NCBI GenBank assembly: GCA_027076405.1
Contig: JALTJN010000515.1
Span: 1-64,000 of the forward strand
Direction: 5' to 3'
DNA length: 64,000 nt
Source of the DNA: Chromatiales bacterium
Lineage (GTDB): Bacteria > Pseudomonadota > Gammaproteobacteria > UBA6429
Shown: piece by piece, positions 1-13,390 of the stretch
Layout: every line of letters starts with the position of its first letter
How positions within the stretch are numbered: the first letter of the stretch is position 1
Notes under the pieces: generated by a model
Databases searched by the model: none
What the model was told of the DNA's origin: nothing
What the model saw: the letters and a program-made list of their open reading frames with translations, nothing else
Translations under genes and position numbers: made by a program

Positions 1-655
1 TCTTCATGCTGACACGACTTGAAGTAACATTTGCCACACAGCCGTTTTCAAAAGTGATACGTGCATTGGCAATATCAATTTCCTGAGAGATAACCGAAAC
101 ACCGTTAGCATCAATACTCTTAACCGGCGAACGGGCAAAGTCCAGAATAATATCAATATCGTGAATCATTAAATCGAGCACCACATTTACATCAGCACCA
201 CGAGGATTAAACGGTGCGATACGGTTAGATTCAATAAATAAGGGTTGCTCTAATTCATTTTCTAAAGCAAGGACGGCAGGATTAAAACGCTCTAAATGTC
301 CGATTTGAAAAACACACTTATTAGCGTCTGCAATTTCTACTAATTCTTCTGCTTCGGCAACTGTCGAAGTAATGGGTTTTTCCAGTAAAACATGGACTCC
401 GTTTTCAAGGAAAACTTTTGCCACTTCATAATGTTTTTGAGTGGGAACAACAATGCTAACAGCATCTACTTTGCCGATAAGTTCATTGTAATCAGTAAAG
501 GCGGGGACATTGTGCTCATCAGCAATACCTTGTGCAATTTCTATATTAGCATCACAAACGGCAATCAGCTCAGATGACTTTAACTGGGCATATTTTTGTG
601 CGTGAAATTTACCAAGATAACCTACGCCAATGACGGCAGTTCTAATTTTGCTCAT
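1..655 (-). CDS. Gfo/Idh/MocA-family oxidoreductase, truncated by window edge
   Basis: About 218 N-terminal residues are visible, from an ATG at 655 reading leftwards; the C-terminus lies beyond position 1. The start reads MSKIRTAVIGVGYLGKFHAQ, a Rossmann NAD(P)-binding GxGxxG-type motif, and the family's EKP motif follows in VLLEKPIT. Members are NAD(P)-dependent sugar or inositol dehydrogenases. This MviM-like subgroup often sits beside lipid A genes (lpxA, lpxB) and rnhB in gammaproteobacteria, so a role in envelope sugar metabolism is possible but is inference. Here it is divergent from rnhB. The substrate cannot be read from the sequence. Confidence 0.85.
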   Translation of the reverse strand, partial: MSKIRTAVIGVGYLGKFHAQKYAQLKSSELIAVCDANIEIAQGIADEHNVPAFTDYNELIGKVDAVSIVVPTQKHYEVAKVFLENGVHVLLEKPITSTVAEAEELVEIADANKCVFQIGHLERFNPAVLALENELEQPLFIESNRIAPFNPRGADVNVVLDLMIHDIDIILDFARSPVKSIDANGVSVISQEIDIANARITFENGCVANVTSSRVSMK

Positions 656-867
656 TATTATTCCGATTTTATCCGCATAATGGGGGGTGTTAGTAAGACA
701 TGCGTATGATCGCATTCTCCTATTTTAAAATCAACACGGCAGTTATGGGCTTTTGAGGGTAGAGATGAGGACGCTATTCAATTAAGTGATAATATATACA
801 GTATTACAGTTAAATTTGACTCCGTTTCACCAATCTTAACCCCACTTCAAAATAAGGCTTAAATATT
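656..867. other. Divergent intergenic region between oxidoreductase and rnhB
   Basis: A 212-bp AT-rich spacer between two divergent genes. It must hold both promoters, but I see no confident -35/-10 pair, RNA gene or repeat in it. Confidence 0.4.
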
Positions 868-1491
868 ATGGTTAAAAAACAAGCACTTCCCCCCATTCTT
901 GACTGGCATGAGCGTGGACAATATGTCGCAGGTGTGGATGAAGTCGGCCGCGGGCCTCTTGCCGGCCCGGTTGTAGCCGCAGCGGTGATTCTGGACCCTA
1001 ATCAGCCGATTGAGGGTTTAATGGACTCAAAGAAAATAACCGAGAAACGTCGGGAAGTGCTTGCAGAAGAAATCAAAGAAAAAGCACTTGCCTGGGCTAT
1101 CGCCCGTGTTGATGTTGATGTGATTGATGAAATTAATATTTTACAGGCCAGTTTACGGGCAATGAGTATTTCAGTGTCTGAACTCACGCAGCAACCTGAT
1201 TTTGTCATGATTGATGGCAATAAAATTCCTGTCGATTTAACCATTAAAGCCGAAGCTATTGTGAAAGGAGACGACCGCGTTCCCTGCATTAGCGCAGCCT
1301 CAATTATTGCCAAAGTTGCCCGTGATCAGGAAATGATTGAAATGGATGACATTTATCCAGGTTATGGTCTGGCAAAACACAAAGGCTATCCTACTAAAGT
1401 CCATATGGAAGCGTTACAAGAACTTGGGGTGACAAAAATTCATCGACGTAGTTTTGGTCCGGTGAAAAAAATCTTGGCGGTATTAGAATAA
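868..1491 (+). CDS. rnhB: Ribonuclease HII
   Basis: This enzyme cleaves RNA in RNA-DNA hybrids and starts removal of misincorporated ribonucleotides. The 207-aa protein is normal length. It has the diagnostic N-terminal motif [15 protein letters not shown], which carries the first catalytic Asp-Glu pair, then MDSKK and a conserved [11 protein letters not shown] segment. The C-terminal HKGYPTKVH motif is typical of type 2 RNase H. It lies directly upstream of dnaE, a gene pair conserved in gammaproteobacteria, although the lpxB that usually precedes it is not here. The ATG at 868 gives the expected N-terminus. Confidence 0.97.
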   Translation: MVKKQALPPILDWHERGQYVAGVDEVGRGPLAGPVVAAAVILDPNQPIEGLMDSKKITEKRREVLAEEIKEKALAWAIARVDVDVIDEINILQASLRAMSISVSELTQQPDFVMIDGNKIPVDLTIKAEAIVKGDDRVPCISAASIIAKVARDQEMIEMDDIYPGYGLAKHKGYPTKVHMEALQELGVTKIHRRSFGPVKKILAVLE

Positions 1492-1702
1492 AAGAGAAAC
1501 CGACAACTCATTGTTTGAGTCTATTATTATTCAAGGTTATACCTTGTTTAAAACCTTAGACACATAATGGAAAGGTTTAAAAATTATTCATCCTTTCTGA
1601 TTTATCCAGCGACATACAATATTAAAAGCTGCGCGAAATTTAACCAGAGATTAAGTCCGATTCCGGCTTGCGTCTGCTCGTAAATAATCCCAAAATAGCT
1701 GA

Positions 1703-4700
1703 ATGTCTGAATCGTTTGTCCATCTTTCCCTGCACACCGAATATTCCATTGTTGACGGCATTGTTCGGATAAAACCGCTTGCAAAAGCGGTGGTTGAGGC
1801 GGGCATGCCGGCTGTTGCGGTAACCGATCAAAGTAATATGTTTGCTTTGGTGAAGTTTTACCGAGCTTGTCAGTCTGCAGGAATTAAACCTATTATTGGA
1901 GTTGATTGCTGGGTAACCAGTGAGGACGACCCGGCACATCCTACTAAACTCACTTTATTGTGCATTAATAATCAGGGGTACCTGAATCTTACAGAATTAA
2001 TTTCGAAGGGTTACACAGAAGGGCAGCATCGAGGGATTCCCATGTTGCAAAAGAGCTGGTTTATTGGTCAAACAGACGGCCTGATTGCTTTGTCCGGTGG
2101 CCGTTTAGGTGATGTTGGCTTAGCATTACTTAGTGATAATAATGAGCTTGCAGTATCACGCCTGACTCATTGGATGACGCTTTTTCCAAATAGTTTTTAT
2201 TTGGAACTACAACGCACTGGTCGGGAGAATGAAGAAGACTATCTGCATTTGGCGGTAGAACTTGCTCTTAAGCATGATGTTCCTGTTGTTGCGACAAATG
2301 AAGTGCGTTTTATTAAAAGTAATGATTTTGATGCGCATGAAGCACGAGTCTGTATTCACGATGGTCGTACTTTAGACGATCCACGCAGGCCTAAGCTATA
2401 TAGTGATCAACAATATTTACGCTCGCCTGAAGAAATGGTTGAGCTGTTCAAAGACATTCCTTCTGCAATCGAAAACACCATTGAAATAGCAAAGCGTTGC
2501 ACAGTTGAATTAACTTTGGGAGAAAACTATTTACCGGACTTTCCGATACCCGAAGGTTTAACGATTGAACAGTTTCTTGAAGAAGAGTCCCGTAAAGGCT
2601 TAGAAAAGCGTTTGCACCAGCTGTTTGATGTTAATGACGACGACTTTGAAGAAAAACGAAAGCTGTATTATGACCGCTTGCAGATTGAACTTGATGTTAT
2701 TAACAACATGGGGTTTCCCGGTTACTTTTTAATTGTTGCCGACTTTATTCGCTGGGCAAAAGAAAATGATGTGCCGGTTGGTCCCGGTCGTGGTTCCGGT
2801 GCAGGTTCTATTGTGGCCTATGCGTTGACCATTACTGATCTCGATCCTATTAAGTATGATTTACTGTTCGAACGTTTCTTAAATCCCGAGCGGGTTTCGA
2901 TGCCGGATTTTGATGTTGATTTTTGTATGGATGGGCGTGATCGGGTTATTGATTATGTTGCAAGAACTTATGGGCGGGATAAAGTTTCGCAAATTATCAC
3001 TTACGGTTCGATGGCGGCAAAAGCTGTAATACGTGATGTTGGTCGTGTACTGAGTCACCCTTATGGTTTTGTAGATCGTATTGCAAAACTGATTCCGTTT
3101 GAAATTGGTATTACGCTGGACAAAGCGCTTGAGCAGGAGCCCCAGTTACAAGAATTATATAATGAAGATGAAGAAGTCGCAGGGCTGATAGATCTCGCCA
3201 AGTCATTAGAAGGGATTGTACGTAATGCCGGTAAACATGCCGGTGGTGTTGTGATTTCTCCATCAAAGCTGACTGATTTTACACCTTTGTATTGTGAAGA
3301 AGATGCTTCGAATCTGGTAAGCCAGTTTGATAAAGATGATGTTGAAGCCGTTGGTCTGGTTAAGTTCGATTTCCTTGGCTTACGAACACTGACCATTGTT
3401 GATTGGGCGGTAAAAACAATTAACAGTATCAAGGCAGATAAAGGTGAAGAGCTCATTAATATCGAGAGTATTCCACTTGATGATGAAGCCACCTTTGATT
3501 TATTAAAAGCCACTAATACAACCGCGGTATTCCAGCTTGAATCACGCGGTATGAAAGACTTAATCAAACGTTTACAGCCAAGTGATTTTGAAGACATTAT
3601 CGCACTGGTTGCCCTGTTTAGACCGGGGCCACTTGGTTCGGGTATGGTGGATGACTTTGTGAATCGTAAACATGGTCGTGCCCGTGTTGTTTATCCTCAC
3701 CCTGATCTTGAGCAAATATTAAAACCGACCTACGGTGTTATTTTGTATCAGGAACAGGTTATGCAAATTGCTCAGGTGCTTGCTAACTATTCGCTAGGTG
3801 CTGCAGATTTATTACGACGTGCCATGGGTAAGAAAAAACCGGAAGAAATGGCAAAGCAACGTCAAATCTTTACCGAAGGTGCTGTTGCGCGTGATGTTGA
3901 TGAAAAAACCGCAACCTATATTTTTGACTTAATGGAAAAATTTGCCGGTTATGGTTTTAATAAATCTCACTCGGCAGCTTATGCATTAGTCTCATATCAA
4001 ACCGCCTGGTTAAAAGCGCATTATCCGTCAGAATTTATGGCTGCGGTGTTATCTGCAGATATGGATAATACAGATAAAGTGGTTACCCTTATTGATGACT
4101 GTAGCGAAATGAAGTTAAAAGTTTCGCCACCTAATATCAATCTGTGTAAACATCAGTTCACGGTTGATAACGGTACCATTATATATGGTCTTGGTGCGAT
4201 TAAAGGCGTAGGTGAAGCAGCGATAGATGGCGTAATCGAAGAACGTGACAAGAACGGCGAGTTTAAAAATCTGTTTGATTTTTGTCAGCGTGTTGATTTA
4301 CGTAAAGTGAATCGTCGTACTCTTGAAGGCTTAACTATGGCCGGAGCAATGGATGTGTTTGGACAACATCGTTCTACCATTATGGCTACCTTACCGGATG
4401 CACTAAAAATAGCCGACCAGAAATCACGTGACGCTCAAGCCGGCATACAGGATATGTTTGGTATGGCTGCTGTCCCCGATGATGACGGTAATGCAAGTGG
4501 CCCCGAAAGTTATACAGTGCAAAAAGACTGGAGTGAAGAACTTCGTTTAGCGAATGAAAAAACGACGCTCGGATTATATTTAACCGGTCATCCGATTAAT
4601 CGTTATTTACCTGAGCTAAAAAAAATAGTCAATGGTCGTCTTTCTGAAATGAAGCCAACAAAAAACACAACCGTCATTGTGGCCGGTTTAGTTGTTGGTA

Positions 4701-5173
4701 TGCGCGTGATGACAACCAAGCGTGGCGACAAAATGGCCTTCCTCACTCTGGATGATCGAAGTGGTCGTATGGAAATGGCCGTGTTCTCAGAAGAGTTTAA
4801 TGCTAACCGGGAAAACTTGGCTAAAGACAAGTTAATCGTGGCCAGTGTTGAAGTCAGTATTGATGATTATTCGGGCGGCTTTAAAATGCGCGCAAAAGAA
4901 ATTTATGACATTAGCCAGGCTCGTGAACGCTTTGCCAAACACTTAATGGTTACGGTTGATCAAGTCAGTGCAGCAAATGGTTTTATTAACGATTTACAAC
5001 GCGTACTCACACCTTTTAAAGAAGGTTCTTGTCCGGTTGTTGTTGATTATCACAAAGATGATGCTGTAGCTGAAATTCCTCTTGGTGCAGAGTGGCGAGT
5101 ACACCCAACGGATGAATTATTAAATCGTTTACGAGAGTCGATGGGTGAGAAGCAGGTAAATATTATTTATTAA
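1703..5173 (+). CDS. dnaE: DNA polymerase III alpha subunit
   Basis: Replicative polymerase catalytic subunit, 1156 aa against about 1160 in E. coli. The N-terminal PHP domain starts at FVHLSLHTEYSIVDG (residues 5-19). The C-family polymerase active site is visible as PDFDVDFCMDGRD near residue 400, containing the catalytic aspartates, followed by the GRVLSHP region. FNKSHSAAYALVSYQTAWLK near residue 755 belongs to the conserved fingers region. An OB-fold segment near residue 1000 (VIVAGLVVGMRVMTTKRG) and a C-terminal tau-binding region follow. A 211-bp spacer separates it from rnhB. No strong ribosome-binding site precedes the ATG, but the N-terminus matches the family. The EamA gene starts 1 bp after its stop. 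Confidence 0.98.
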   Translation: MSESFVHLSLHTEYSIVDGIVRIKPLAKAVVEAGMPAVAVTDQSNMFALVKFYRACQSAGIKPIIGVDCWVTSEDDPAHPTKLTLLCINNQGYLNLTELISKGYTEGQHRGIPMLQKSWFIGQTDGLIALSGGRLGDVGLALLSDNNELAVSRLTHWMTLFPNSFYLELQRTGRENEEDYLHLAVELALKHDVPVVATNEVRFIKSNDFDAHEARVCIHDGRTLDDPRRPKLYSDQQYLRSPEEMVELFKDIPSAIENTIEIAKRCTVELTLGENYLPDFPIPEGLTIEQFLEEESRKGLEKRLHQLFDVNDDDFEEKRKLYYDRLQIELDVINNMGFPGYFLIVADFIRWAKENDVPVGPGRGSGAGSIVAYALTITDLDPIKYDLLFERFLNPERVSMPDFDVDFCMDGRDRVIDYVARTYGRDKVSQIITYGSMAAKAVIRDVGRVLSHPYGFVDRIAKLIPFEIGITLDKALEQEPQLQELYNEDEEVAGLIDLAKSLEGIVRNAGKHAGGVVISPSKLTDFTPLYCEEDASNLVSQFDKDDVEAVGLVKFDFLGLRTLTIVDWAVKTINSIKADKGEELINIESIPLDDEATFDLLKATNTTAVFQLESRGMKDLIKRLQPSDFEDIIALVALFRPGPLGSGMVDDFVNRKHGRARVVYPHPDLEQILKPTYGVILYQEQVMQIAQVLANYSLGAADLLRRAMGKKKPEEMAKQRQIFTEGAVARDVDEKTATYIFDLMEKFAGYGFNKSHSAAYALVSYQTAWLKAHYPSEFMAAVLSADMDNTDKVVTLIDDCSEMKLKVSPPNINLCKHQFTVDNGTIIYGLGAIKGVGEAAIDGVIEERDKNGEFKNLFDFCQRVDLRKVNRRTLEGLTMAGAMDVFGQHRSTIMATLPDALKIADQKSRDAQAGIQDMFGMAAVPDDDGNASGPESYTVQKDWSEELRLANEKTTLGLYLTGHPINRYLPELKKIVNGRLSEMKPTKNTTVIVAGLVVGMRVMTTKRGDKMAFLTLDDRSGRMEMAVFSEEFNANRENLAKDKLIVASVEVSIDDYSGGFKMRAKEIYDISQARERFAKHLMVTVDQVSAANGFINDLQRVLTPFKEGSCPVVVDYHKDDAVAEIPLGAEWRVHPTDELLNRLRESMGEKQVNIIY

Positions 5174-5174
5174 T

Positions 5175-6035
5175 ATGACAAACTCATTTAAAGGCTTATT
5201 GGCGGTACATTCTGCCGTATTAATTTTTGGACTTACGGCTCTTTTTTCAAAACTGATATCATTAACAGCATTAGAAATTACCCTCATACGTAGTCTCTTT
5301 GCTGCTCTGATTATTTTATTTCTTTTTATTAAACAAAAAAACGCTCTTCGCTTAGCGCAAGCTAAAGATTATGGCATTGTTATTGTCTTAGGTATTTTAC
5401 TTGCTTTGCATTGGGTAACGTATTTTCATGCGATGCAGGTTTCAAGTGTTGCTGTCGGTGTTATCGCTCTTTATACCTTTCCGGTTATTACCGTTTTTTT
5501 AGAACCGTTATTTCATGGTGAACATCCACATATAAAGGATATTGTCAGCGCATTTACTGTGTTGTTTGGTATTTATTTGCTGGTACCGGAATTTTCTTTA
5601 ACTAATGAGACGACACTTGGGATTATATGGGGGGTATTGTCTGCCTTGTCGTTTGCTTTAAGAAATATTATTCAAGGTCATTATTTTAAAGGCTATACCG
5701 CGAAGCATAGTTTGTTTTATCAAACGCTCGTTACATTTTTGGTTTTACTTCCTTTTTCTTTTTCGGTTATTCCCGAAATTAGCGGACAACAGTGGGGACA
5801 GTTATTAATATTAGGCATTTTTTTCACCGCAGTGCCGCATACTTTATTTGCGTTTAGTTTATTAAACTTAAAAGCTAAAACAGTCAGTCTGGTGGCTTGC
5901 GTTCAGGTGGTTTATGCAACACTTTTTGCAATGCTTTTATTGAGTGAATGGCCACAGCTTTCTACCGTGTTGGGTGGTGGTATTGTGCTTATTGCTGCCA
6001 TGTATGAATCCTATACAGCGGGGCGCAAGGGATAA
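5175..6035 (+). CDS. EamA/DMT-superfamily membrane transporter
   Basis: A 286-aa, very hydrophobic protein with about ten predicted membrane helices in two repeats, the layout of EamA (RhaT/YdcZ-like) drug/metabolite transporters. The first repeat opens with LLAVHSAVLIFGLTALFSK and includes the typical ALHWVTYFHAMQVSSVAVG segment. The second repeat starts near LGIIWGVLSALSFALRNI. Substrates in this family range from amino acids to nucleosides, and none can be assigned here. The ATG is 1 bp after the dnaE stop, so the two are probably cotranscribed. It is an insertion relative to the common dnaE-accA order. Confidence 0.85.
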   Translation: MTNSFKGLLAVHSAVLIFGLTALFSKLISLTALEITLIRSLFAALIILFLFIKQKNALRLAQAKDYGIVIVLGILLALHWVTYFHAMQVSSVAVGVIALYTFPVITVFLEPLFHGEHPHIKDIVSAFTVLFGIYLLVPEFSLTNETTLGIIWGVLSALSFALRNIIQGHYFKGYTAKHSLFYQTLVTFLVLLPFSFSVIPEISGQQWGQLLILGIFFTAVPHTLFAFSLLNLKAKTVSLVACVQVVYATLFAMLLLSEWPQLSTVLGGGIVLIAAMYESYTAGRKG

Positions 6036-6127
6036 AGTTACTGAAAATGTGACAATAATACTGGTTGTCACAGTCAGAATTCGTTAAAATCAGCCCATAT
6101 TACTAATTATAAGATGTTGTATTTATT

Positions 6128-7084
6128 ATGAATTTAAATTTTCTTGATTTCGAACAACCCATTGCTGAACTTGAAGCTAAAATTGAAGAGTTACGTTATG
6201 TCGGTTCAGATAACGAGATTAATATTGGCGATGAAATTCAGCGCCTCAAGGGCAAGAGCCATGACTTAACCAAGTCGATTTTTTCCAATTTAAAAGCGGC
6301 ACAAATTGCCCAGTTATCACGTCATCCACAACGTCCTTATTTTATGGATTATGTAGAGCGTGTGTTTACTGATTTTGAAGAACTCCATGGTGACCGAGCT
6401 TATGCTGACGATGCAGCTCTTGTTGGTGGAATGGCGAGATTAGATGGGCGTCCGGTAATGATCATGGGACAGCAAAAAGGCCGTGATACCAAAGAAAAAA
6501 TTAAACGTAATTTTGGTATGCCGCGTCCCGAAGGTTACCGTAAGGCATTGCGCTTAATGAAAATGGCAGAGCGCTTTAAATTACCAGTTTTAACGTTCAT
6601 TGACACACCGGGAGCTTATCCGGGTATTGGTGCAGAAGAACGAGGCCAGAGTGAAGCGATAGCGCGTAACTTACTGGAAATGTCAGAGCTTAAAACACCA
6701 ATCATCAATACGGTTATTGGTGAGGGTGGTTCAGGTGGCGCTCTGGCGATTGGTGTCGGTGATCGTTTAATGATGCTGGAGTACAGTACTTACTCTGTTA
6801 TTTCTCCTGAAGGTTGTGCCACAATTTTATGGCGCAGTGCAGAAAAAGCAGCAGAAGCGGCTGAGGCGATGGGTTTAACAGCGCAACGTTTAAAAGAGCT
6901 TCAACTTGTTGATGAAATTATTCCTGAACCTCTGGGCGGAGCACATCGTGATATTGATGCCGTTGCCACAAGTGTTAAACACGCCTTAATTAAGAGTCTG
7001 GATAATTTGTCTAGCACATCAATCGATAAGTTATTAGATCAGCGTTATGAACATTTAATGGCGTATGGTAACTACTCGGAATAA
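6128..7084 (+). CDS. accA: Acetyl-CoA carboxylase carboxyltransferase subunit alpha
   Basis: This subunit pairs with AccD to move carboxyl from carboxybiotin to acetyl-CoA, the first committed step of fatty acid synthesis. The 318-aa length matches E. coli AccA (319). Family signatures include the N-terminal helix [19 protein letters not shown], the segment [19 protein letters not shown], and the crotonase-fold glycine-rich stretches [20 protein letters not shown] and [15 protein letters not shown] that form the oxyanion region. Its place between dnaE and tilS is typical of gammaproteobacteria. A 92-bp spacer upstream may contain its own promoter. Confidence 0.98.
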   Translation: MNLNFLDFEQPIAELEAKIEELRYVGSDNEINIGDEIQRLKGKSHDLTKSIFSNLKAAQIAQLSRHPQRPYFMDYVERVFTDFEELHGDRAYADDAALVGGMARLDGRPVMIMGQQKGRDTKEKIKRNFGMPRPEGYRKALRLMKMAERFKLPVLTFIDTPGAYPGIGAEERGQSEAIARNLLEMSELKTPIINTVIGEGGSGGALAIGVGDRLMMLEYSTYSVISPEGCATILWRSAEKAAEAAEAMGLTAQRLKELQLVDEIIPEPLGGAHRDIDAVATSVKHALIKSLDNLSSTSIDKLLDQRYEHLMAYGNYSE

Positions 7085-7147
7085 TACTTTATTAATGCCT
7101 ACGATTTATGCAGGCATTCTTCTCTTTAGTTTTTTTCAAAAATCATT

Positions 7148-8458
7148 ATGAGTTTTACTTCTGCATTATTAAAAGAAAAGGTGATGCAGTATGCTCATGC
7201 AAAAGTTTTATGGGTGGCTTATAGTGGCGGTTGTGACTCTCATGTTTTATTACACTCCTTAGCTGCATTAGGTTCAGAAATTTCTGTAGAAATCAGAGCT
7301 ATACATATTAATCATGGTTTGAGTCCACTTGCTAATGAGTGGGAAGATCATTGTCGAAAAATTTGCTTAAATTTATCGGTTCCGTATTTAGCGATCACCG
7401 TCAATGCAAAAGCAAAAGATACCAGCCCTGAAGAAGCAGCACGTCATGCGCGCTACTATGAATGGAAAGAACTTCTAAAAAAAGATGAAGTTCTCATGCT
7501 GGCACATCATCAAGATGATCAGGCGGAAACGCTGTTGATTCAATTATTACGCGGTTCAGGGGTAAAAGGTTTAGCGGCCATGCCCGAGAAACAGGATTTT
7601 TCTCAAGGTTTACTTTGCCGGCCACTTTTAGGTTTTTCTCGCGAAGAAATTATGGCTTATGCAGTTGCAAATAATCTTAACTGGATCGATGACCCGAGTA
7701 ATTTTGATACTGATTTTGATCGCAATTTTTTACGTCATGATATCGTGCCTTTGCTAGAAACTCGCTGGCCTGCGTTAAAGAAAACCTTGTCGAGAACAGC
7801 CACTCATCAGGCGGAGGCCAGTCAATTATTGACTGAATTAGCTTTTCAGGACTGGCATCATGTCCAGCACAATAATCAAATTAAAATAGCGGCATTGTTA
7901 AAACTCACACCGCAACGGCAACGTAATGTTTTACGCTACTGGATTGCTGATATTTGTGATTTACTTTTGCCGAGCACTATTCAGTTACAACGTGTATTAG
8001 ATGAAGTTATAACAGCTGCGGAAGATGCTAACCCCGAGGTTATTTGGCGTGGCGGAGAGATTCGTCGTTATCAGGGAATGCTTTACGCACAAGAAAAACA
8101 GGTTGAATCCGAGAGCAATACCGAGGTAGTTTGGTCTGATATTTCAATGCCGCTGGTACTTAATAATGGCCTAAAGTTAACCGCAACTGCATCAAATGGA
8201 AAAGGTTTAAGTCAGGAAAAACTTAAAAATGCCAGAATTTCGGTCAATTTTCGTCAGGGAGGGGAGTCTTGTCGACCTGTCGGGCGAGGTCAGACTCATC
8301 AGTTAAAAAAACTTTTTCAGGAGTGGCAGATACCGACATGGCAGCGTGCCTCGATTCCTCTTATTTATGTTGATAATGAGCTGGCTGAGGTTGTTGGTTA
8401 TTGTCAATGTGAGCCATTTGCAGCGACACAAGATGAAGCAAGCTGGATTATTGCCTAG
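7148..8458 (+). CDS. tilS: tRNA(Ile)-lysidine synthetase
   Basis: TilS changes the wobble cytidine of the CAU-anticodon isoleucine tRNA to lysidine, so that the tRNA reads AUA. The 436-aa protein has the N-type ATP pyrophosphatase P-loop SGGCDS at residues 26-31, then IHINHGLSP and LAHHQDDQAETLLIQLLRGSG, which are hallmark TilS motifs. A substrate-binding linker and the C-terminal TilS domain (VNFRQGGESCRPVGR to the end) are complete. It sits between accA and pyrG, as in many relatives. Confidence 0.97.
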   Translation: MSFTSALLKEKVMQYAHAKVLWVAYSGGCDSHVLLHSLAALGSEISVEIRAIHINHGLSPLANEWEDHCRKICLNLSVPYLAITVNAKAKDTSPEEAARHARYYEWKELLKKDEVLMLAHHQDDQAETLLIQLLRGSGVKGLAAMPEKQDFSQGLLCRPLLGFSREEIMAYAVANNLNWIDDPSNFDTDFDRNFLRHDIVPLLETRWPALKKTLSRTATHQAEASQLLTELAFQDWHHVQHNNQIKIAALLKLTPQRQRNVLRYWIADICDLLLPSTIQLQRVLDEVITAAEDANPEVIWRGGEIRRYQGMLYAQEKQVESESNTEVVWSDISMPLVLNNGLKLTATASNGKGLSQEKLKNARISVNFRQGGESCRPVGRGQTHQLKKLFQEWQIPTWQRASIPLIYVDNELAEVVGYCQCEPFAATQDEASWIIA

Positions 8459-8518
8459 TATTCTTCTCGCTTTTTAATGCTTAAGGATTGAAAAGTAAGG
8501 CAAAAACACTCACAATAG

Positions 8519-11589
<3,071 letters not shown>

Positions 11590-11590
11590 T

Positions 11591-11693
11591 GTAGGTCGGC
11601 CTTCAGGCCGACGCGGTACTTAAAACATCTAAAGTGTTAAATATTAGTATGTTTTATGTCAAAGATAATTATTGGCTAAAGAGCCGACCTGCA
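11591..11693. repeat. REP/MITE-like palindromic intergenic repeat, copy 1
   Basis: The left end (11591-11612) contains a perfect hairpin with GTCGGCC and GGCCGAC arms and a TTCA loop. The right end (near 11672-11692) is a decayed version ending GCCGACCTGC, which is the inverted complement of the left GTAGGTCGGC with one mismatch. The inner flank reads GACGCGGTACTTAA. A related element with the same inner flank lies at 13391-13493. The ends and spacing fit a short non-autonomous palindromic element; it might also act as a transcription or mRNA-stability element after eno. Confidence 0.7.
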
Positions 11694-11713
11694 AATAAAA
11701 GGAGAAAAAGTTG

Positions 11714-11998
11714 ATGCGAATACTTGCTGTCATACTTGGCCTCCTTTTTCTCGTTCTGCAATATGATCTCTGGATAGGTGAAGGTAGTTTAAGAACCGTT
11801 TGGCGTTTAAAAGAAGATATTACAGTACAGAAAAAAGAAAATAAGAAAATTTCTCAAAGAAACGATTCGCTACTTGCTGAAGTAAAGGATCTTAAAAAGG
11901 GTGATGCTGCAATTGAAGAACGTGCCCGTAATGAGTTGGGAATGATTAAAAAAGGTGAAACCTATATTCAGGTCGTAACCGATAAACCACAGCATTAA
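11714..11998 (+). CDS. ftsB: Cell division protein FtsB
   Basis: A small bitopic divisome protein that forms a complex with FtsL and FtsQ. The product is 94 aa from the ATG at 11714; a TTG one codon upstream is also possible, with AGGAG just before it. It has one N-terminal membrane helix (residues 2-20, ending QYDLWIGEGS) and then a coiled coil rich in Lys, Glu and Asn (ITVQKKENKKISQRNDSLL), ending with the family's EERARNELGMIKKGETYIQV. Its position between eno and ispD is the conserved gammaproteobacterial arrangement. Confidence 0.95.
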   Translation: MRILAVILGLLFLVLQYDLWIGEGSLRTVWRLKEDITVQKKENKKISQRNDSLLAEVKDLKKGDAAIEERARNELGMIKKGETYIQVVTDKPQH

Positions 11999-12194
11999 TA
12001 ATGAGGAGCCAGATTACTTCGTTAAAACTTCTTCAAAATGCTCATGTACATTGAACAAGGATGTTCAGGTGCAGTGAAGCACAGGGATGTGCGAGAACTG
12101 CCTGACTGTACATTCCGCTTTTTCATCAGTTTTGCCTCGTTCTCTGAACTCTTCATTATCCATGCAAAGGTTTTTAGAATAAACATATATAGAT
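11999..12194. repeat. Hairpin-rich spacer, possible small repeat element
   Basis: This 196-bp spacer between ftsB and ispD has two adjacent short hairpins: TGAACA-AGGA-TGTTCA at 12052-12067 and GCAC-AGGGAT-GTGC at 12079-12092. Both lie between two direct copies of TGTACATT (about 12045 and 12107). The pattern looks like a small element inserted between, or flanked by, short direct repeats. No coding capacity is evident. Whether it is repeated elsewhere in the genome cannot be judged from this window. Confidence 0.35.
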
Positions 12195-12905
12195 ATGAAT
12201 AAAAAACAAAAAATATGGGTGATTATTCCTGCTGCGGGTGTTGGTATGCGTATGCAATCAGACTCCCCTAAACAATATTTAAAGTTGAATAATAAAACGA
12301 TTATTGAGCACACGTTAGCGGTGTTTAATGAACATCACTCTATTTCTGAAATTGTTGTTTCTATTTCAGAAACAGATGAATATTGGCGTTCTCTTAATCT
12401 TGATTTATCAAAACCACTTCATGTTGCTAATGGTGGTAAAGAACGTTGTGATTCAGTGTTGAATGGTTTGGAGTGTTTAGAAAATAAAGCCTCAGATGAT
12501 GACTGGGTTTTGGTACATGATGCCGCTCGCCCTTGCTTAAGACAAGAAGATATCACGTTATTAATTGAGACACTAAAAGAACATGAAACAGGTGGGATTT
12601 TAGCTGTTCCGGTTAAAGATACAATGAAACGTTCGGACGACAGGAATAGTATTAAAGAAACTGTTGAACGTGATAATTTATGGCATGCATTAACACCGCA
12701 AATGTTTCGTTTTAAACTTTTAAAAAATGCACTTAAAACTGCTTTGGATAATAATAAAATGGTTACTGATGAATCATCTGCCATCGAATTAGCCGGCTAT
12801 CATCCTATGTTGGTGGAAGGGCATGCAGATAATATCAAAATCACACGACCTGAAGATCTTGCTTTAGCTGCTTTTTTTCTTAAAGAAGCAGATACAACTC
12901 ATTAA
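12195..12905 (+). CDS. ispD: 2-C-methyl-D-erythritol 4-phosphate cytidylyltransferase
   Basis: Third step of the MEP isoprenoid pathway, joining MEP to CTP. The 236-aa protein opens with [20 protein letters not shown], the nucleotide-binding loop of the family, and has [11 protein letters not shown], the central IspD signature, and PVKDTMKR. It lies 13 bp ahead of ispF, the usual pair. The ATG at 12195 is the first one that keeps the whole motif. Confidence 0.97.
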   Translation: MNKKQKIWVIIPAAGVGMRMQSDSPKQYLKLNNKTIIEHTLAVFNEHHSISEIVVSISETDEYWRSLNLDLSKPLHVANGGKERCDSVLNGLECLENKASDDDWVLVHDAARPCLRQEDITLLIETLKEHETGGILAVPVKDTMKRSDDRNSIKETVERDNLWHALTPQMFRFKLLKNALKTALDNNKMVTDESSAIELAGYHPMLVEGHADNIKITRPEDLALAAFFLKEADTTH

Positions 12906-12918
12906 AGGAAAAAATAGA

Positions 12919-13386
12919 ATGCGTATCGGTCAAGGTTATGATGCTCACAAATTTAAAGAGGGAGGCAAACTTATTTTGGGTGGTGTTGATGTCCCTTATG
13001 ATAAAGGTATGGAAGCTCATTCAGATGGAGATGTTGTGATTCATGCTTTATGTGATGCACTACTTGGTGCAATGGCATTAGGTGATATAGGTAAACACTT
13101 TCCTGATACAGACAAGTCTTTTAAAGGTATCGATAGCCGCATTTTGTTAAAAAAAGTGATGGATAAAGTACGTCAGGGTGGAATGAAACTAGGCAATGCA
13201 GATATTACAATTATTGCACAGGCTCCTAAGCTGGCACCGCACATTGAGAGTATGCGTAAAAATCTTGCTGCTGATATGTCTACTGCAATAAGTAATGTCA
13301 GCGTAAAAGCAACCACCACTGAAAAGATGGGCTTTACCGGGCGTGAAGAAGGTATTGCTGTCACCGCTGTTGTGCTACTAGTTTAG
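12919..13386 (+). CDS. ispF: 2-C-methyl-D-erythritol 2,4-cyclodiphosphate synthase
   Basis: A later MEP-pathway enzyme that cyclises CDP-ME 2-phosphate and releases CMP. The 155-aa protein starts [12 protein letters not shown], carrying the zinc-binding Asp-x-His pair. It continues with [19 protein letters not shown] (the third metal ligand and signature) and ends with the [15 protein letters not shown] motif. An AAAGGA ribosome-binding site lies just upstream. Probably cotranscribed with ispD. Confidence 0.98.
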   Translation: MRIGQGYDAHKFKEGGKLILGGVDVPYDKGMEAHSDGDVVIHALCDALLGAMALGDIGKHFPDTDKSFKGIDSRILLKKVMDKVRQGGMKLGNADITIIAQAPKLAPHIESMRKNLAADMSTAISNVSVKATTTEKMGFTGREEGIAVTAVVLLV

Positions 13387-13390
13387 TTTT

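Noticed and set aside
3061..3597. 178-aa minus-strand open frame inside dnaE
   Set aside because: Ser-rich antisense translation of a conserved coding region; a typical shadow frame.
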